Assembly (NCBI GenBank): GCA_003158855.1
Contig: PMLJ01000034.1
Span: 124,001 to 188,000, forward strand
Length of the DNA stretch: 64,000 bases
Source: Acidimicrobiaceae bacterium
Lineage (GTDB): Bacteria; Actinomycetota; Acidimicrobiia; Acidimicrobiales; RAAP-2
Direction of reading: 5' to 3'
The translations under genes and the position numbers were made by a program. This document shows, one piece after another, positions 31,209 to 43,788 of the stretch. The notes below the pieces were generated by a model. The model was not told the DNA's origin. It saw nothing but the letters and a program-made list of their open reading frames with translations, and made no database searches. Numbering within the stretch: position 1 is the stretch's first letter; each line of letters begins with the position of its first letter.

Positions 31209-32447
31209 ATGGCGAGACGACGCGGTGCGCTCCTGAACCGTGTGAGTACGTTGGTCACAGTCTTCGTCGGCACCGGAATTCTCCTGGGTATAGCCGGCGC
31301 GACTGCAGTGGCGGTGGGCGCATCGACGACCACTACGACGAGCACTACGACGGCCGCCACGTCGACGACATCCGTCGTGACGACCACGACCACCGCGCCC
31401 GGCTCGAGCGGTCTGGCGTGCGCCCTTCACTACGTGTCGAACTGGTCCCTCACTCAACTCGCCAACCAGACGATCGTCGTGCCCGTGAGCGCCGCGAATC
31501 TCGGCGCCATGGTCCCCGCGGCGCAGGCGGGCTACGGAGGGCTCCTGCTCTTTGGCAGCAGCGCTCCTGTGAACATGGGCGAGACGATCTCGAGGGTGCA
31601 GGCGCGAACGCTCGACAAGTATCCGATGATGATCATGACGGACGAGGAAGGTGGAGGCGTGCAACGCCTGACGAACGTGATCGGCTCGATCCCGTGGGCC
31701 CAGACCATGGGAAAGAACCTCACGCCGAGCCAAATCAGAGGCAGGGGTCTGCACATTGGCACGTCGCTGCTCTCGGCCGGGGTCAGCGTCGATCTGGCTC
31801 CGGTGCTCGACGTCGACGGACGGTCGGTGGAGCCGGGAGCGCGCGATCCCGATGGATTACGGTCGTTCAGCGGCGCGCCGAGTGCGGTGGCGAGTGACGG
31901 AACCGCGTTCATGAATGGGTTGCGAAGCGCCGACGTAACGCCGGTCGTCAAGCACTTTCCCGGACTTGGCGGATCTTCTCGAAACACCGACTACGGCCCG
32001 GCTACGACCGTGCCGTGGTCGGTCTTGAAGAGGACCGGACTCGTGCCCTTCGAGACCGCCATCGCCAACGGGGCGCCAGGGGTGATGCTGTCGAACGCCT
32101 CGGTGCCCGGTCTCACCACACTGCCGGCGAGCCTTTCATCGGTCGTTGTCCAGGAACTTCGTCAGAGTCTCGGCTTTTCGGGATTGATCATGACCGATTC
32201 GCTCTCCGCAAAAGCGATTAGCGCGCTGCATCTGGCCGTTCCCGCCGCGGCGGTGAAGGCGCTGCAGGCGGGAGCCAACATGGTGCTCTTCGGGTCGTCA
32301 GGTTCTGCGGCGACGTCGCTCGCGGCGGCCCGGCAGGTCTCCGACGCCCTGGTGAAGGCGGTGGCGGACGGTATCTTGAGCCGTGCGGCGCTGGAGGGTG
32401 ACGCCGCGCAGGTGTTGGCGACGCGAAATATCGTTCCGTGTCAATAA
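31209..32447 (+). CDS. Secreted glycoside hydrolase family 3 (NagZ-like)
   Basis: TDEEGGGVQRLTN and VVKHFPGLG catalytic-region motifs after an N-terminal signal/TM and Thr-rich linker. Confidence 0.82.
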   Translation: MARRRGALLNRVSTLVTVFVGTGILLGIAGATAVAVGASTTTTTSTTTAATSTTSVVTTTTTAPGSSGLACALHYVSNWSLTQLANQTIVVPVSAANLGAMVPAAQAGYGGLLLFGSSAPVNMGETISRVQARTLDKYPMMIMTDEEGGGVQRLTNVIGSIPWAQTMGKNLTPSQIRGRGLHIGTSLLSAGVSVDLAPVLDVDGRSVEPGARDPDGLRSFSGAPSAVASDGTAFMNGLRSADVTPVVKHFPGLGGSSRNTDYGPATTVPWSVLKRTGLVPFETAIANGAPGVMLSNASVPGLTTLPASLSSVVVQELRQSLGFSGLIMTDSLSAKAISALHLAVPAAAVKALQAGANMVLFGSSGSAATSLAAARQVSDALVKAVADGILSRAALEGDAAQVLATRNIVPCQ

Positions 32448-32491
32448 CCCGGCTTCGAGACAGACGTCGATGACGAGGTTCCGTCCGGGCC

Positions 32492-33493
32492 TCAGGGACT
32501 GACGAGCACCGCGGCACCGTTCACGTGGTCGTGACGGAGATCGTGCAGGGCTTGGTCGGCTTGGTCGAACGGGTAAGGATCGACCGACACCTTCATTCCT
32601 ATCTGAGCGGCCAAGGCAAGGAAATCGTGGCCGTCGTCGCGAGTGTTCGCCGTCACGCTGCACAGCGTTCGCTCTTGGAAGAGATGCTCCTCGTAGTTCA
32701 ACTCCGGGATGTCGCTGAGGTAGATGCCCGCGACGGCGAGCGTTCCTCCGCGGTCGAGCGCCGCGAGTGCCGGCGGGACGAGCGAACCCACGGGCGCAAA
32801 GAGGATTGCGGAATCAAGCGGCTCGGGCGGCGCGTCGGCCGCGTCGCCGACACTGCTGGCGCCCAAGGAGAGAGCCAGCTCTCGGGCCACCTCGGACCGG
32901 GTCATCACGTGCACGCGCGCTCCTTGAGCCAGGGCGATCTGGGCCGTCAGATGCGCGGAACCGCCAAATCCATAGATCCCGAGCCGTCCGTTCGCCGGCA
33001 GGCGTGATCGCATCAGTGCGCGGTAGCCAATGATGCCCGCGCAGAGCAGGGGGGCGGCGTGCAGGTCATCGAACTGTGGGGGGATCGCGTAGGCGAAGTC
33101 TTCGTTGACAACGACGTACTGAGCGTAACCACCGTCGATATCCCAGCCGGTGAATGCCGGCGATGTGCAGAGGTTCTCCCGGCCGGCGAGGCAGTACCGG
33201 CACGAACCGCACGTTCGCGCCAACCACGCCGCCCCCACCCGTTCGCCGACGCCAAACCGCGTCGAACCCTCGCCGAGTTCATCGACGACGCCGACCACTT
33301 CGTGTCCGGGAACCACCAGGGGACGCCGTGGCGCCAGGTCGCCCTCGCAGAGGTGCAGATCCGTGCGACAGACGCCGCAGGTCTTCACGCGAAGACGGAC
33401 CTGGCCCGGACCGGGACTGGGAATCGTCCGCTCAACACGCACGAGCGGCCCCGAGTCGATTGGTCCAGGTGATTGCACGGCCCACGCCGACAT
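32492..33493 (-). CDS. Zinc-dependent alcohol dehydrogenase
   Basis: [32 protein letters not shown] and [15 protein letters not shown] zinc sites. Confidence 0.88.
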   Translation of the reverse strand: MSAWAVQSPGPIDSGPLVRVERTIPSPGPGQVRLRVKTCGVCRTDLHLCEGDLAPRRPLVVPGHEVVGVVDELGEGSTRFGVGERVGAAWLARTCGSCRYCLAGRENLCTSPAFTGWDIDGGYAQYVVVNEDFAYAIPPQFDDLHAAPLLCAGIIGYRALMRSRLPANGRLGIYGFGGSAHLTAQIALAQGARVHVMTRSEVARELALSLGASSVGDAADAPPEPLDSAILFAPVGSLVPPALAALDRGGTLAVAGIYLSDIPELNYEEHLFQERTLCSVTANTRDDGHDFLALAAQIGMKVSVDPYPFDQADQALHDLRHDHVNGAAVLVSP

Positions 33494-33703
33494 TGTTGAC
33501 GAAGTCACGATGAACCTCCTGATGGTTGACCCTACAGCTGCCCGACTTCTCTCGCCTCCACCCTGGGCGGGTTCCCCGAGAATGCTGAAGGTGAAAGCCG
33601 AAATGTGCGCGAGCAATGTGACTTTTGTCACACCTCGATCCGAGGACCAGACGGCATACTCAGCATTGGGTGGCGTTGTCACTCAACGACCTTGGAGGTA
33701 GTT

Positions 33704-35284
33704 ATGACGGACATACTGACGAAGCCGACACAGGACACCGGAAGAGAAGGTGGCGCGGAGACGGGCGTTTTCGTGGCCCCGGGGCGACCGGGCAGCCTCG
33801 TTTCTCTGAAGCCGCGCTATCAGAATTTCATCGGTGGCACGTGGGTGGCACCGGTGAAGGGCGAGTACATGAAGGACGTCTCACCGGTCACCGGCGAGGC
33901 ATTCTGCGAAGTCGCCCGGTCGACGAAGGAGGACGTTGAACTGGCGCTCGACGCCGCGCATCGGGCCCGCAAAGAATGGGGCGAGACGTCGCTCACCGAA
34001 AGGGCGGCGGTCCTGAACAAGATCGCCGACATCATCGAAGCGAACATTCCCATGCTGGCGGTCGCCGAGAGTTGGGAGAATGGCAAGCCGGTGCGAGAGA
34101 CACTGGCCGCGGACATACCGTTGGCGGTCGACCACTTCCGCTACTTCGCCGGAGCGACGCGCTCCCTCGAAGGGCGCACCAGCGAGATCGACAAGGACAC
34201 GGTCGCGTACCACTTCCACGAACCGCTCGGGGTTGTGGGCCAGATCATCCCGTTCAACTTTCCGCTTCTGATGGCGGCGTGGAAGATTGCGCCTGCGCTC
34301 GCCGCGGGCAACTGCACCGTGGTGAAGCCTGCGTCGCCCACGCCATGGTCGATTCTGAAGTTGGCGGAACTACTTGAAGACGTGGTGCCGGCGGGCGTAC
34401 TGAACATCATTACGGGACCCGGCGCGGAGATAGGAAAGGCGTTGGCGAGCAGCCCACGCATTGCCAAGATCGGCTTCACGGGAGAGACCACGACCGGTCG
34501 GCTCATCATGCAGTACGCGGCCGAGAACCTCATTCCCTCGACCGTGGAGCTCGGCGGCAAGTCGCCCAACATCTTCTTCGCCGACGTGATGAACGCCGAC
34601 GACGAGTTCCTGGACAAGGCCATCGAGGGGTTGGTGCTCTACGCATTCAACAAGGGTGAAGTTTGCACCTGCCCGTCGCGCGCCCTCATCGCTGAATCGA
34701 TCTACGACAAGTTCATGGAGCGTTGCCTCGATCGAATCAAGAAGATCAAGCAGGGCAACCCTCTTGACCCCACGACGATGATCGGCGCCCAGGTCTCGAC
34801 GCAGCAGATGGAGAAGATCACGTCCTACGTCGACATCGGACTTCAAGAGGGCGCACAGTGCCTCATCGGTGGCAGCCGGGTTCGCTACGACGGCGAGCTC
34901 GCTGACGGGTACTACTTCGAGCCGACGGTGCTGAAGGGACACAACAAGATGAGGGTCTTCCAGGAGGAGATCTTCGGGCCCGTCCTCGCCGTGACCACGT
35001 TCAAGGACGAGGCCGAGGCGCTGGAGATCGCGAACGACACCCTGTACGGATTGGGTGCGGGCGTGTGGACGCGTGACGGAAACCTCGCGTATCGCATGGG
35101 CCGTTCGATCCAGGCGGGTCGCGTGTGGACCAACTGCTACCACCTCTACCCGGCGGGAGCCGCGTTCGGTGGGTACAAGATCTCCGGCGTGGGACGAGAG
35201 AATCACCAGATGATGCTGGAGCACTATTCGCAGACGAAGAATCTCCTCGTGAGCTACAGCACTAAGCCACTCGGATTCTTCTAA
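33704..35284 (+). CDS. Aldehyde dehydrogenase (acetaldehyde-type)
   Basis: RBS GGAGG upstream of [28 protein letters not shown] and [12 protein letters not shown] motifs. Confidence 0.9.
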   Translation: MTDILTKPTQDTGREGGAETGVFVAPGRPGSLVSLKPRYQNFIGGTWVAPVKGEYMKDVSPVTGEAFCEVARSTKEDVELALDAAHRARKEWGETSLTERAAVLNKIADIIEANIPMLAVAESWENGKPVRETLAADIPLAVDHFRYFAGATRSLEGRTSEIDKDTVAYHFHEPLGVVGQIIPFNFPLLMAAWKIAPALAAGNCTVVKPASPTPWSILKLAELLEDVVPAGVLNIITGPGAEIGKALASSPRIAKIGFTGETTTGRLIMQYAAENLIPSTVELGGKSPNIFFADVMNADDEFLDKAIEGLVLYAFNKGEVCTCPSRALIAESIYDKFMERCLDRIKKIKQGNPLDPTTMIGAQVSTQQMEKITSYVDIGLQEGAQCLIGGSRVRYDGELADGYYFEPTVLKGHNKMRVFQEEIFGPVLAVTTFKDEAEALEIANDTLYGLGAGVWTRDGNLAYRMGRSIQAGRVWTNCYHLYPAGAAFGGYKISGVGRENHQMMLEHYSQTKNLLVSYSTKPLGFF

Positions 35285-35301
35285 AGCGAGGATGAAGGAA
35301 T

Positions 35302-35676
35302 ATGAACGGGCCCCGTGCTCCTGAGCGCGTCGTGGCAACTGCCGCGGCCGTCAAGGCCATCGAGGGGTTAGTAGCCGAGCACGGGCCCGTCATGTTCTTC
35401 CAGTCAGGTGGCTGTTGCGATGGGAGTTTGCCGCTCTGCTTTGGTGAGGGGGAGTTCGTCATCGGGAGCCACGACGTGCTCCTCGGAACCATCGCCGGCT
35501 GCCCCTTCTACATTGACCACCGTCAGTACGAGGCGTGGAAGCATACTCAGCTCATCCTCGAGGTCGCAGACGGCGAACCCGAGGGATTCTCACTGGGTGC
35601 CGGGCGCGATCACCACTTCGTCATAAAGTCGCGCGTATTCGATCAAGACGAATTGGATGCCCTGCGAACTGCATGA
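35302..35676 (+). CDS. DUF779 domain protein
   Basis: HGPVMFFQSGGCCDGSLPLC; directly follows the aldehyde dehydrogenase gene. Confidence 0.82.
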   Translation: MNGPRAPERVVATAAAVKAIEGLVAEHGPVMFFQSGGCCDGSLPLCFGEGEFVIGSHDVLLGTIAGCPFYIDHRQYEAWKHTQLILEVADGEPEGFSLGAGRDHHFVIKSRVFDQDELDALRTA

Positions 35677-35714
35677 ACGCACGGTGAGGGTTCGAGGATC
35701 GAGACCGTTTTGCG

Positions 35715-36203
35715 CTACCTCAAGCCACCCACTTCCTCTGCAAAGGTGCGCAGTTCGTCTCCGCTCAGGCGAAAGACCGTCCACTCGTCCATGGGCAGTG
35801 CGCCGATGGACTTGTAGAACTCGATGGAAGGGCTGTTCCAGTCGAGCACCCACCACTGGAAGCGGGTGTAGCCCCGGGTCAAGCACAACTGCGCCAGTTC
35901 CTTCATCAATGCGGTGCCGACGCCCTGGCTCCGGTAGTTCTCTCGAACGTAGAGGTCTTCGAGGTAGAGACCGCTCGCGCCGTGAAAAGTCGAGAAACTC
36001 AAGAACCACAGTGCGAAACCCACGACTTGGTCGTTGTCCTCCGCGACGTGGCAGAACACGTGGGGGCTCTCACCGAAGAGCGCGCGCTGGATGTCTTCGT
36101 CGCGCGCCGCCGCCTCGTGGGCCAGTTGCTCGTAGCGCGCCAACTCTCCGATCAGGCCCACGATGGCGGGAACGTCACTGGGCGCCGCGAGACGAATGTG
36201 CAT
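35715..36203 (-). CDS. GNAT N-acetyltransferase
   Basis: LEDLYVRENYRSQGVGTALMKELAQL acetyl-CoA-binding motif. Confidence 0.85.
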   Translation of the reverse strand: MHIRLAAPSDVPAIVGLIGELARYEQLAHEAAARDEDIQRALFGESPHVFCHVAEDNDQVVGFALWFLSFSTFHGASGLYLEDLYVRENYRSQGVGTALMKELAQLCLTRGYTRFQWWVLDWNSPSIEFYKSIGALPMDEWTVFRLSGDELRTFAEEVGGLR

Positions 36204-36293
36204 GCTGATGAAATTAGTGGATGCGGGGCAACGTGCCTGTCTTCGTGATCCCGACACCAATCTGTCGTGCGAGGCGTCGCGACGTTCGAGGGA

Positions 36294-36776
36294 TTAGAGC
36301 TTGTAGCCAATCTCTCGCAGGAGCGCTTTGCGGTCGGCTTCGTCGACCGGTGTCTCGATCCCGGCGGGTGGCATCCCGTCAACGACCCCGACGATTCCTC
36401 GGCCCAAGTCCGTCTGGGCGACGAGCACCTGGGCCGGGTTGGCGGTGGCGCAGTACACCGTGCACACCTCGGGAACCTGCTTGATGGCGTTGAGAACGTT
36501 GACCGGATAGCCGTCGCGTAGGAACACGATGAACGAATGACCCGCACCTATCGCTTCGGCGTACCTCGCCGCGAGTTCGACGAGGTCATCGGCATTACCC
36601 GAGCGGCGAATCAGGCAAGGACCCGACGCCTCGCAGAAGGCCAGTCCGAAGCGCATCTGCGGGCTCGCCCCCGCCAGCGCCTCGTGGAGGTCTTCGACGG
36701 CCTTGATGAAATGGGCCTGACCGACTATGACGTTCACACCATCGGGCATCTCGATCGAGATTGCACTTAGTTCCAT
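36294..36776 (-). CDS. Adenosine-specific kinase family protein
   Basis: [34 protein letters not shown]...[20 protein letters not shown]...[41 protein letters not shown]. Confidence 0.82.
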   Translation of the reverse strand: MELSAISIEMPDGVNVIVGQAHFIKAVEDLHEALAGASPQMRFGLAFCEASGPCLIRRSGNADDLVELAARYAEAIGAGHSFIVFLRDGYPVNVLNAIKQVPEVCTVYCATANPAQVLVAQTDLGRGIVGVVDGMPPAGIETPVDEADRKALLREIGYKL

Positions 36777-37148
36777 GTGTCGCTCCTTTGGTGGCGGTGT
36801 CGCCTTGGTCGAGCCTCTGCCATTGCCGACCGTACCCATGGCGGCGGTCAGTGCAGGCATCACCTCGACCAAGGCCAATCGTCTCGTGAATCTGTCCGCA
36901 GCGCTAGAGGCGAATGTCCTCAAGTCGGCGCCGCGTCGTCGCGCGAAGGCGGGCGGTTTCTTGGTAGTCCCCTGGGTGCCGTTGCCATCGAACCCGGTAG
37001 CTGGCCCCAGCTGTCGGCCTCGATCGATGCGAAGGGCCAGGGATGGAAAGTGACGTTCGACTCTGCGGCGCACCAGCGGCCCGGTGTACGGTCGGCGTTA
37101 GACGGTTGTCACGGTTCGCGGTTCGCTAAGTGCGAAGGGAGTTCGCCG

Positions 37149-38935
<1,787 letters not shown>

Positions 38936-38939
<4 letters not shown>

Positions 38940-39964
38940 CGAAAGCGGCGACATCCGGGCAGTCGGGCTCAGAGAGCGGAGCAGCGGACGGGGACCGCGG
39001 CGTTCACCTCCTGCGCGAGATGCTGCGCATCCGACGGTTCGAGGAGCGCTGCGTCGAACTCTACAGTCGCGCCGAGATTCGCGGCTTCCTCCACCTGGGC
39101 ATCGGCGAGGAGGCCTGCGCGGTGGGGGTCATGGAGGCACTCTCGCCCGACGACGCCGTGGTTTCCACCTACCGCGAGCACGGCCACGCTCTCGCGCGGG
39201 GACTCTCGATGCGCGCAACCATGGCCGAGCTGGAGGGAAAGGTTGAGGGCTGCAGCCGGGGCCGCGGGGGTTCGATGCACCTCTTTGACGCGGCCACGCG
39301 TTTCTACGGCGGCAACGCCATCGTCGCGGGAGGACTGCCCCTCGCGGTGGGCGTCGCCCTCGCGGACCACCTGCGGGGGCGCTCGCGCGTGACCGCGTGC
39401 TTCTTCGGAGATGGCGCGGTCGCCGAGGGCGAGTTCCACGAATCGATGAACCTCTCCGAGCTCTGGCATCTCCCGGTGTTGTTCTGCTGCGAGAACAACC
39501 TGTACGCAATGGGGACCGCGCTCAAGTACACCGAGTCCGAAACAGACCTGTCGTTGAAGGCCGCGAGCTACCGGATACCCGCGCGGGTGGTCGACGGCAT
39601 GGACGTGCTCGCCGTCGAGGCTGCGGCCCGCGAAGCGACCCAAGCCATTCGCGCCGGCGCCGGCCCGCAGTTTCTCGAGTTGCGTACCTATCGATTCAGA
39701 GCCCACTCCATGTACGACCCCGATCGCTACCGCGACAAGGCGGAGATCGAGGGATGGAAGGAGCGCGACCCGATTCCGGCGCTCGTCGCGCAACTGACCG
39801 CCAGTGGCGCCCTCGGCGAGGGCGGCCTCGATCGCCTGGAGGCTGAGATTGCGCTCGAGGTTGATGACGCCGTCGCCTTCGCGGAGGCGGGCACGTACGA
39901 GCCGTTGGAGGACCTGGAGCGGTACGTCACGTCCGAGGCGGCACCGCAGGGACGGACGCCGTGA
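38936..39964 (+). CDS. pdhA: Pyruvate/2-oxo-acid dehydrogenase E1 alpha
   Basis: [49 protein letters not shown] (ThDP motif); 4-nt overlap with the acs-like gene. Confidence 0.88.
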
Positions 39965-40935
39965 CCGCGATCACCTATCGCGAGGCGATGCGCCAGGCCA
40001 TCCGCGAGGCCCTCGTCCGCGATGACAGGGTGTTCGTGATGGGCGAGGACGTCGGCCACTACGGCGGTTGCTACGCAGTCACGCTCGGCCTGCTCGAGGA
40101 GTTCGGGCCCGAGCGGATTCGCGACACGCCCCTTTCGGAGTCAGCGTTCGTCGGGGCGGGCATCGGCGCGGCGCTGGGCGGGATGCGTCCCATCGTCGAA
40201 ATTATGACGGTCAATTTCAGCCTGCTCGCGCTCGACCAGATCATGAACAACGCCGCCACCCTGTTGTACATGTCCGGCGGGCAATTCAACGTCCCGCTCG
40301 TGATCCGCATGGCGACGGGAGCGGGTCGTCAAGTCGCCGCGCAGCATTCCCACAGCCTCGAAGGGTGGTTCGCGCATATCCCGGGGCTGCGTATTCTCGC
40401 GCCGGCGACGGTTGAAGATGCCCGTGGCATGTTATGGCCCGCCCTGTGCGATCCCGACCCGGTGCTCATCTTCGAGCACGCCATGCTCTACAACGTGGAA
40501 GGCGACCTCGCCGATGAAGCCACTCCGGTGGACATCGACAAGGCGGCAATACGTCGATCGGGCAACGACGTCACAATCATCGCCTACGGCGGCACGCTAC
40601 GCACGGCGCTCGGCGCCGCCGAGCAGTTGGCCGCTGAGGGTGTGGAAGCGGAGGTGATCGACCTTCGGTGCCTGCGGCCGCTCGACACGCCGACCATCGT
40701 CGCCTCGGTGGCGCGTACTCATCGCGCGGTGGTGGTGGATGAAGGGTGGCGCAGCGGCAGCCTCTCCGCCGAGGTGGCTGCTCGCATCACCGAAGGGGTC
40801 TTCTACGACCTTGACGCCCCCGTGGTCCGGGTGTGCAGTGTCGAGGTCCCCATGCCCTACGCCAAGCATCTCGAAGACGAGGCGATTCCCCAGGTGGCCG
40901 ACGTGGTGGCCGCGGTGCGAGGACTGGGAGCCTGA
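39961..40935 (+). CDS. pdhB: Pyruvate/2-oxo-acid dehydrogenase E1 beta
   Basis: [12 protein letters not shown]...[13 protein letters not shown]...[18 protein letters not shown]; 4-nt overlap with pdhA. Confidence 0.88.
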   Translation: MTAITYREAMRQAIREALVRDDRVFVMGEDVGHYGGCYAVTLGLLEEFGPERIRDTPLSESAFVGAGIGAALGGMRPIVEIMTVNFSLLALDQIMNNAATLLYMSGGQFNVPLVIRMATGAGRQVAAQHSHSLEGWFAHIPGLRILAPATVEDARGMLWPALCDPDPVLIFEHAMLYNVEGDLADEATPVDIDKAAIRRSGNDVTIIAYGGTLRTALGAAEQLAAEGVEAEVIDLRCLRPLDTPTIVASVARTHRAVVVDEGWRSGSLSAEVAARITEGVFYDLDAPVVRVCSVEVPMPYAKHLEDEAIPQVADVVAAVRGLGA

Positions 40936-42294
40936 GTGGGCGAGTTCACCATGCCCGCCTTGGGTGCCGACATGGAGGCCGGCAAGGTCGTGCAGTGGCT
41001 CGTCAAGCCCGGCGACCAGGTGCACCGCGGCGACATCGTGGCCGTGGTCGAGACCGAGAAGTCCACCATCGAGATCGAGATCTTCCAGAACGGGACGGTC
41101 GACGAGCTCGTCGTGCCCGAGGGGGGGCGCGTTCCGGTGGGCGCCGTGCTCGCGCACGTCACCGCCCGGGAGCCAGCCTCGGTGCCCGGCGCAGCCCCCG
41201 TAGCGACGACCGCGACTCCGGCGGGAGTGGTCGCCCGAGAGCCCCGGGGTCGCCCGTCCCAGACCGAAGTTGCGCCGACGGCGGGCCGTCACGCGCTGGT
41301 TGAATCTCCGCTGGTCCGTCACCTGGCCGAGCGGCTCGGCGTCGACCTTGACGCGGTGCAGGGGAGCGGGCCGGGCGGAAGTGTCACGCGCGCCGATGTC
41401 GAGCGGGCGGCGAGCGCGCCACCCAAGGAGTCGGGCCATACCGTGCCGGTGGGCGCCCGCCCGTCGTCTTCGCCGTTCGCCCGCCGCCTCGCCGGCGAGC
41501 TCGGGGTAGACCTCGCGGCGCTTCGGGGATCGGGCCCGGGTGGTTCGATAGTCGAAAAGGACGTGCGCCTCGCGGCCGCCGCGGCCCGTCCCGATGAGAC
41601 AACGGCGGAGCAGGGCGCCCTCGAAGACCGTCAGGCCGCAATGCGACGTGCGATCGGCGCGCTCATGGCGCGTTCGAAGCGTGAGATCCCGCACTACTAC
41701 CTGAGCACGACCATCGAAGTATCGCCCGCCGTCTCCTGGCTCGGGGAGGTCAACCTCGATCGGCCAGTCACCGAGCGACTGCTGCTGCCCGTTCTGCTCC
41801 TCAAGGCCGCCGCGCGCGCCGTCAGACGGGTGCCGGAGATGAACGGCTTCTTCGTCGACGGCGCCTTTGTGCCCAGCGAGGCCGTTCATCTCGGCGTCGC
41901 GATCTCGCAGCGTTCCGGAGGAGTGATCGCGCCGGCCATCCATGACGTGGAGCAGTTGTCGCTCGACGAACTGATGGTCCGGATGAGGGACCTCGTGACT
42001 CGAGCACGCGCCGGGAGGCTCCGCAGTTCGGAGATGAGCGATTCCACGATCATGGTCACCAACCTCGGCGACCTCGGAGTCGACTCCGTGTTCGGCGTCA
42101 TCTACCCCCCTCAGGTCGCCCTAGTCGGCTTCGGCCGGATGAGGGAGCAGCCGTGGGCCGAGAATGGCATGCTCGGCGTTCGTCCCTGCGTCGTCGCGAC
42201 GCTCTCGGCCGACCATCGGGCGAGCGACGGCATACGGGGAGGCCGCTTCCTCACCGAGATTGATCACCTACTTCAGGAACCGGGGAATCTATGA
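40936..42294 (+). CDS. Dihydrolipoamide acyltransferase E2 with one lipoyl and two peripheral-subunit-binding domains
   Basis: VVETEKSTIEIEI lipoyl site; two PSBDs (SPLVRHLAERLGVDLDAVQGSGPGGSVTRADV and SPFARRLAGELGVDLAALRGSGPGGSIVEKDV); catalytic DHRASDG. Confidence 0.87.
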   Translation: MGEFTMPALGADMEAGKVVQWLVKPGDQVHRGDIVAVVETEKSTIEIEIFQNGTVDELVVPEGGRVPVGAVLAHVTAREPASVPGAAPVATTATPAGVVAREPRGRPSQTEVAPTAGRHALVESPLVRHLAERLGVDLDAVQGSGPGGSVTRADVERAASAPPKESGHTVPVGARPSSSPFARRLAGELGVDLAALRGSGPGGSIVEKDVRLAAAAARPDETTAEQGALEDRQAAMRRAIGALMARSKREIPHYYLSTTIEVSPAVSWLGEVNLDRPVTERLLLPVLLLKAAARAVRRVPEMNGFFVDGAFVPSEAVHLGVAISQRSGGVIAPAIHDVEQLSLDELMVRMRDLVTRARAGRLRSSEMSDSTIMVTNLGDLGVDSVFGVIYPPQVALVGFGRMREQPWAENGMLGVRPCVVATLSADHRASDGIRGGRFLTEIDHLLQEPGNL

Positions 42295-42533
42295 CAAACG
42301 ACGAAGCACTGCAACTGATGCGATCAGTACTGGCCAAGGTGGCGCCTGAGGCCGACCTCGGCGAGGTCGCGGCGGGCGAGAGCCTTCAAGAGGCGCTTGA
42401 TCTCGACTCGTTCGACTTTCTCACGTTCGTGATCGGGCTCGCCGAGGGCACGGGCATCGAGATTCCCGACCGGGACTTCGCCAAGCTGGCGACCGTCGAG
42501 GGTTGTGTCGCCTACCTGACGTCGGCGCACTGA
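42291..42533 (+). CDS. Acyl carrier protein
   Basis: 80 aa with LDLDSFDFLTFV (phosphopantetheine Ser); ATGA overlap with E2. Confidence 0.75.
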   Translation: MTNDEALQLMRSVLAKVAPEADLGEVAAGESLQEALDLDSFDFLTFVIGLAEGTGIEIPDRDFAKLATVEGCVAYLTSAH

Positions 42534-42596
42534 CGTGACGGCGCGCACCAAACGCGGTGAATCTCGCAGGGGTCCGGCGATGGGGTATCTCACGCA

Positions 42597-43040
42597 GTGA
42601 CCAACGTGATCCCCAAGGACGACCCCTTCGGTCTGGACCGTTTCGTCGCCGCCCAAGATCGCGGCGGTACCTACGATCGCGCGATCGAAGAACTGCGTCG
42701 GGGCCGCAAGAGCAGCCACTGGATGTGGTTCGTGTTCCCACAGATCGCTGGCCTCGGCATGAGCGACATGTCCAGACGATTCGCGATCTCATCGTTGGAA
42801 GAGGCGAGATCATATCTGCAGCACGCCATCCTCGGCCCTCGGCTGATCGAGTGCGCGCGCGCCGTGATTGAACTGCAGGGTGAGGGCCCCGAGGAAATCT
42901 TTGGCGGCATTGATGCCCAGAAGTTGCGTTCGTCAATGACGCTGTTCATGCGCGCCGACGGCGATGAACCGGTCTTCGCGCAGGTGCTCGAGTTGTTCTA
43001 CGACAGCCAACCTGACCCGTTGACGGACGAACTCATCTGA
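42597..43040 (+). CDS. DUF1810 family protein
   Basis: SSHWMWFVFPQIAGLGMSDMSRRFAISSLEEARSYLQHAILGPRL. Confidence 0.85.
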   Translation: MTNVIPKDDPFGLDRFVAAQDRGGTYDRAIEELRRGRKSSHWMWFVFPQIAGLGMSDMSRRFAISSLEEARSYLQHAILGPRLIECARAVIELQGEGPEEIFGGIDAQKLRSSMTLFMRADGDEPVFAQVLELFYDSQPDPLTDELI

Positions 43041-43130
43041 ATCACGCGGTCGACTCCCGCGGTGGGCCGAAGCGAGGATAGGCGCATGGCAGGTAGCCGG
43101 GTCGCCTTCGTGGAGGCATTTCTGGACTCA

Positions 43131-43451
43131 CTACCTCCGAAGGAGAGTGGCTTGGTCTGGACGCGTCAGCCCGCGACTGTAGGCGCGGGCAGCGACATCG
43201 ATTGAAGCCTCGGCGATTCGGATGAATTTGGCGTTCCAGCGGTCGCAGCGAAGTGAAGTCAGGAGCCGCGCCACCTCGGTGATCCTGAAACCATTTCGGA
43301 TGACACCGAGCACGGCGTCCTTGCGCTGTTCCATCTTGTTGATTTCCTCACGCACTGGGCCACCTTCTCGACTCAAGGTCGAGAAGGTGGCGGCCGTGTG
43401 CCAAGGGTCAGCCTCGCTGCGCAACGCATCGACCGTTATTGAGTTCCGCAT
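43131..43451 (-). pseudogene. Possible degenerate transposase N-terminal remnant (IS481-like HTH)
   Basis: MEQRKDAVLGVIRNGFRITEVARLL resembles the N-terminal HTH of IS481-family transposases; no catalytic domain present. Confidence 0.35.
43359..43391. repeat. Perfect 14-bp inverted repeat with 5-nt loop
   Basis: GCCACCTTCTCGAC-TCAAG-GTCGAGAAGGTGGC. Confidence 0.9.
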
Positions 43452-43495
43452 CAGGCATTGTCGATCTGTTCCAGATCGACCGTGATTTCGCACTT

Positions 43496-43545
43496 CTTTG
43501 GTGCGCCGGCCGGGACTTGAACCCGGAACCTGTTGATTGAGAGAA
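43496..43545 (-). repeat. Displaced 3' half of tRNA-Lys(CTT)-like gene, candidate attachment site copy 1
   Basis: Reverse complement contains (CTCTCAA)TCAACAGGTTCCGGGTTCAAGTCCCGGCCGGCGCACCA: T-arm, acceptor 3' strand and CCA, no 5' half; 49/50 identical to 61642-61691. Confidence 0.8.
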
Positions 43546-43710
43546 AGCCTCAGAGAGAAAGCCTCAGATGGTGGGACTGCTGACGGTTTAGTTGACATCT
43601 AACGTGTGAGGATTCTCCTCACGGAAGGATGGCAACACCGCTGAGACTCGCTGACTCATTGAGTCTCCGATTTCATTGCGTTCGGCTTGTCTTGTCCCGA
43701 CCCAGCCGAG

Positions 43711-43756
43711 TCTCCAGTGGAAGGTTGCAGACTTGTCACGTCGGGCCTCCGACACC
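43711..43756 (+). repeat. Island repeat family copy 1
   Basis: TCTCCAGTGGAAGGTTGCAGACTTGTCACGTCGGGCCTCCGACACC. Confidence 0.85.
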
Positions 43757-43788
43757 CGTAGGATCGAAAAGATGCATAGTCTCAGACG

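Noticed and set aside
43496-43545. Functional tRNA gene
   Set aside because: Only the anticodon loop to CCA half is present and copy 1 has a mutated loop; no 5' acceptor strand or D-arm at either copy
43540-43567. 14-bp tandem duplication AGAGAAAGCCTCAG x2 beside tRNA fragment 1
   Set aside because: Short, two copies only; probably slippage
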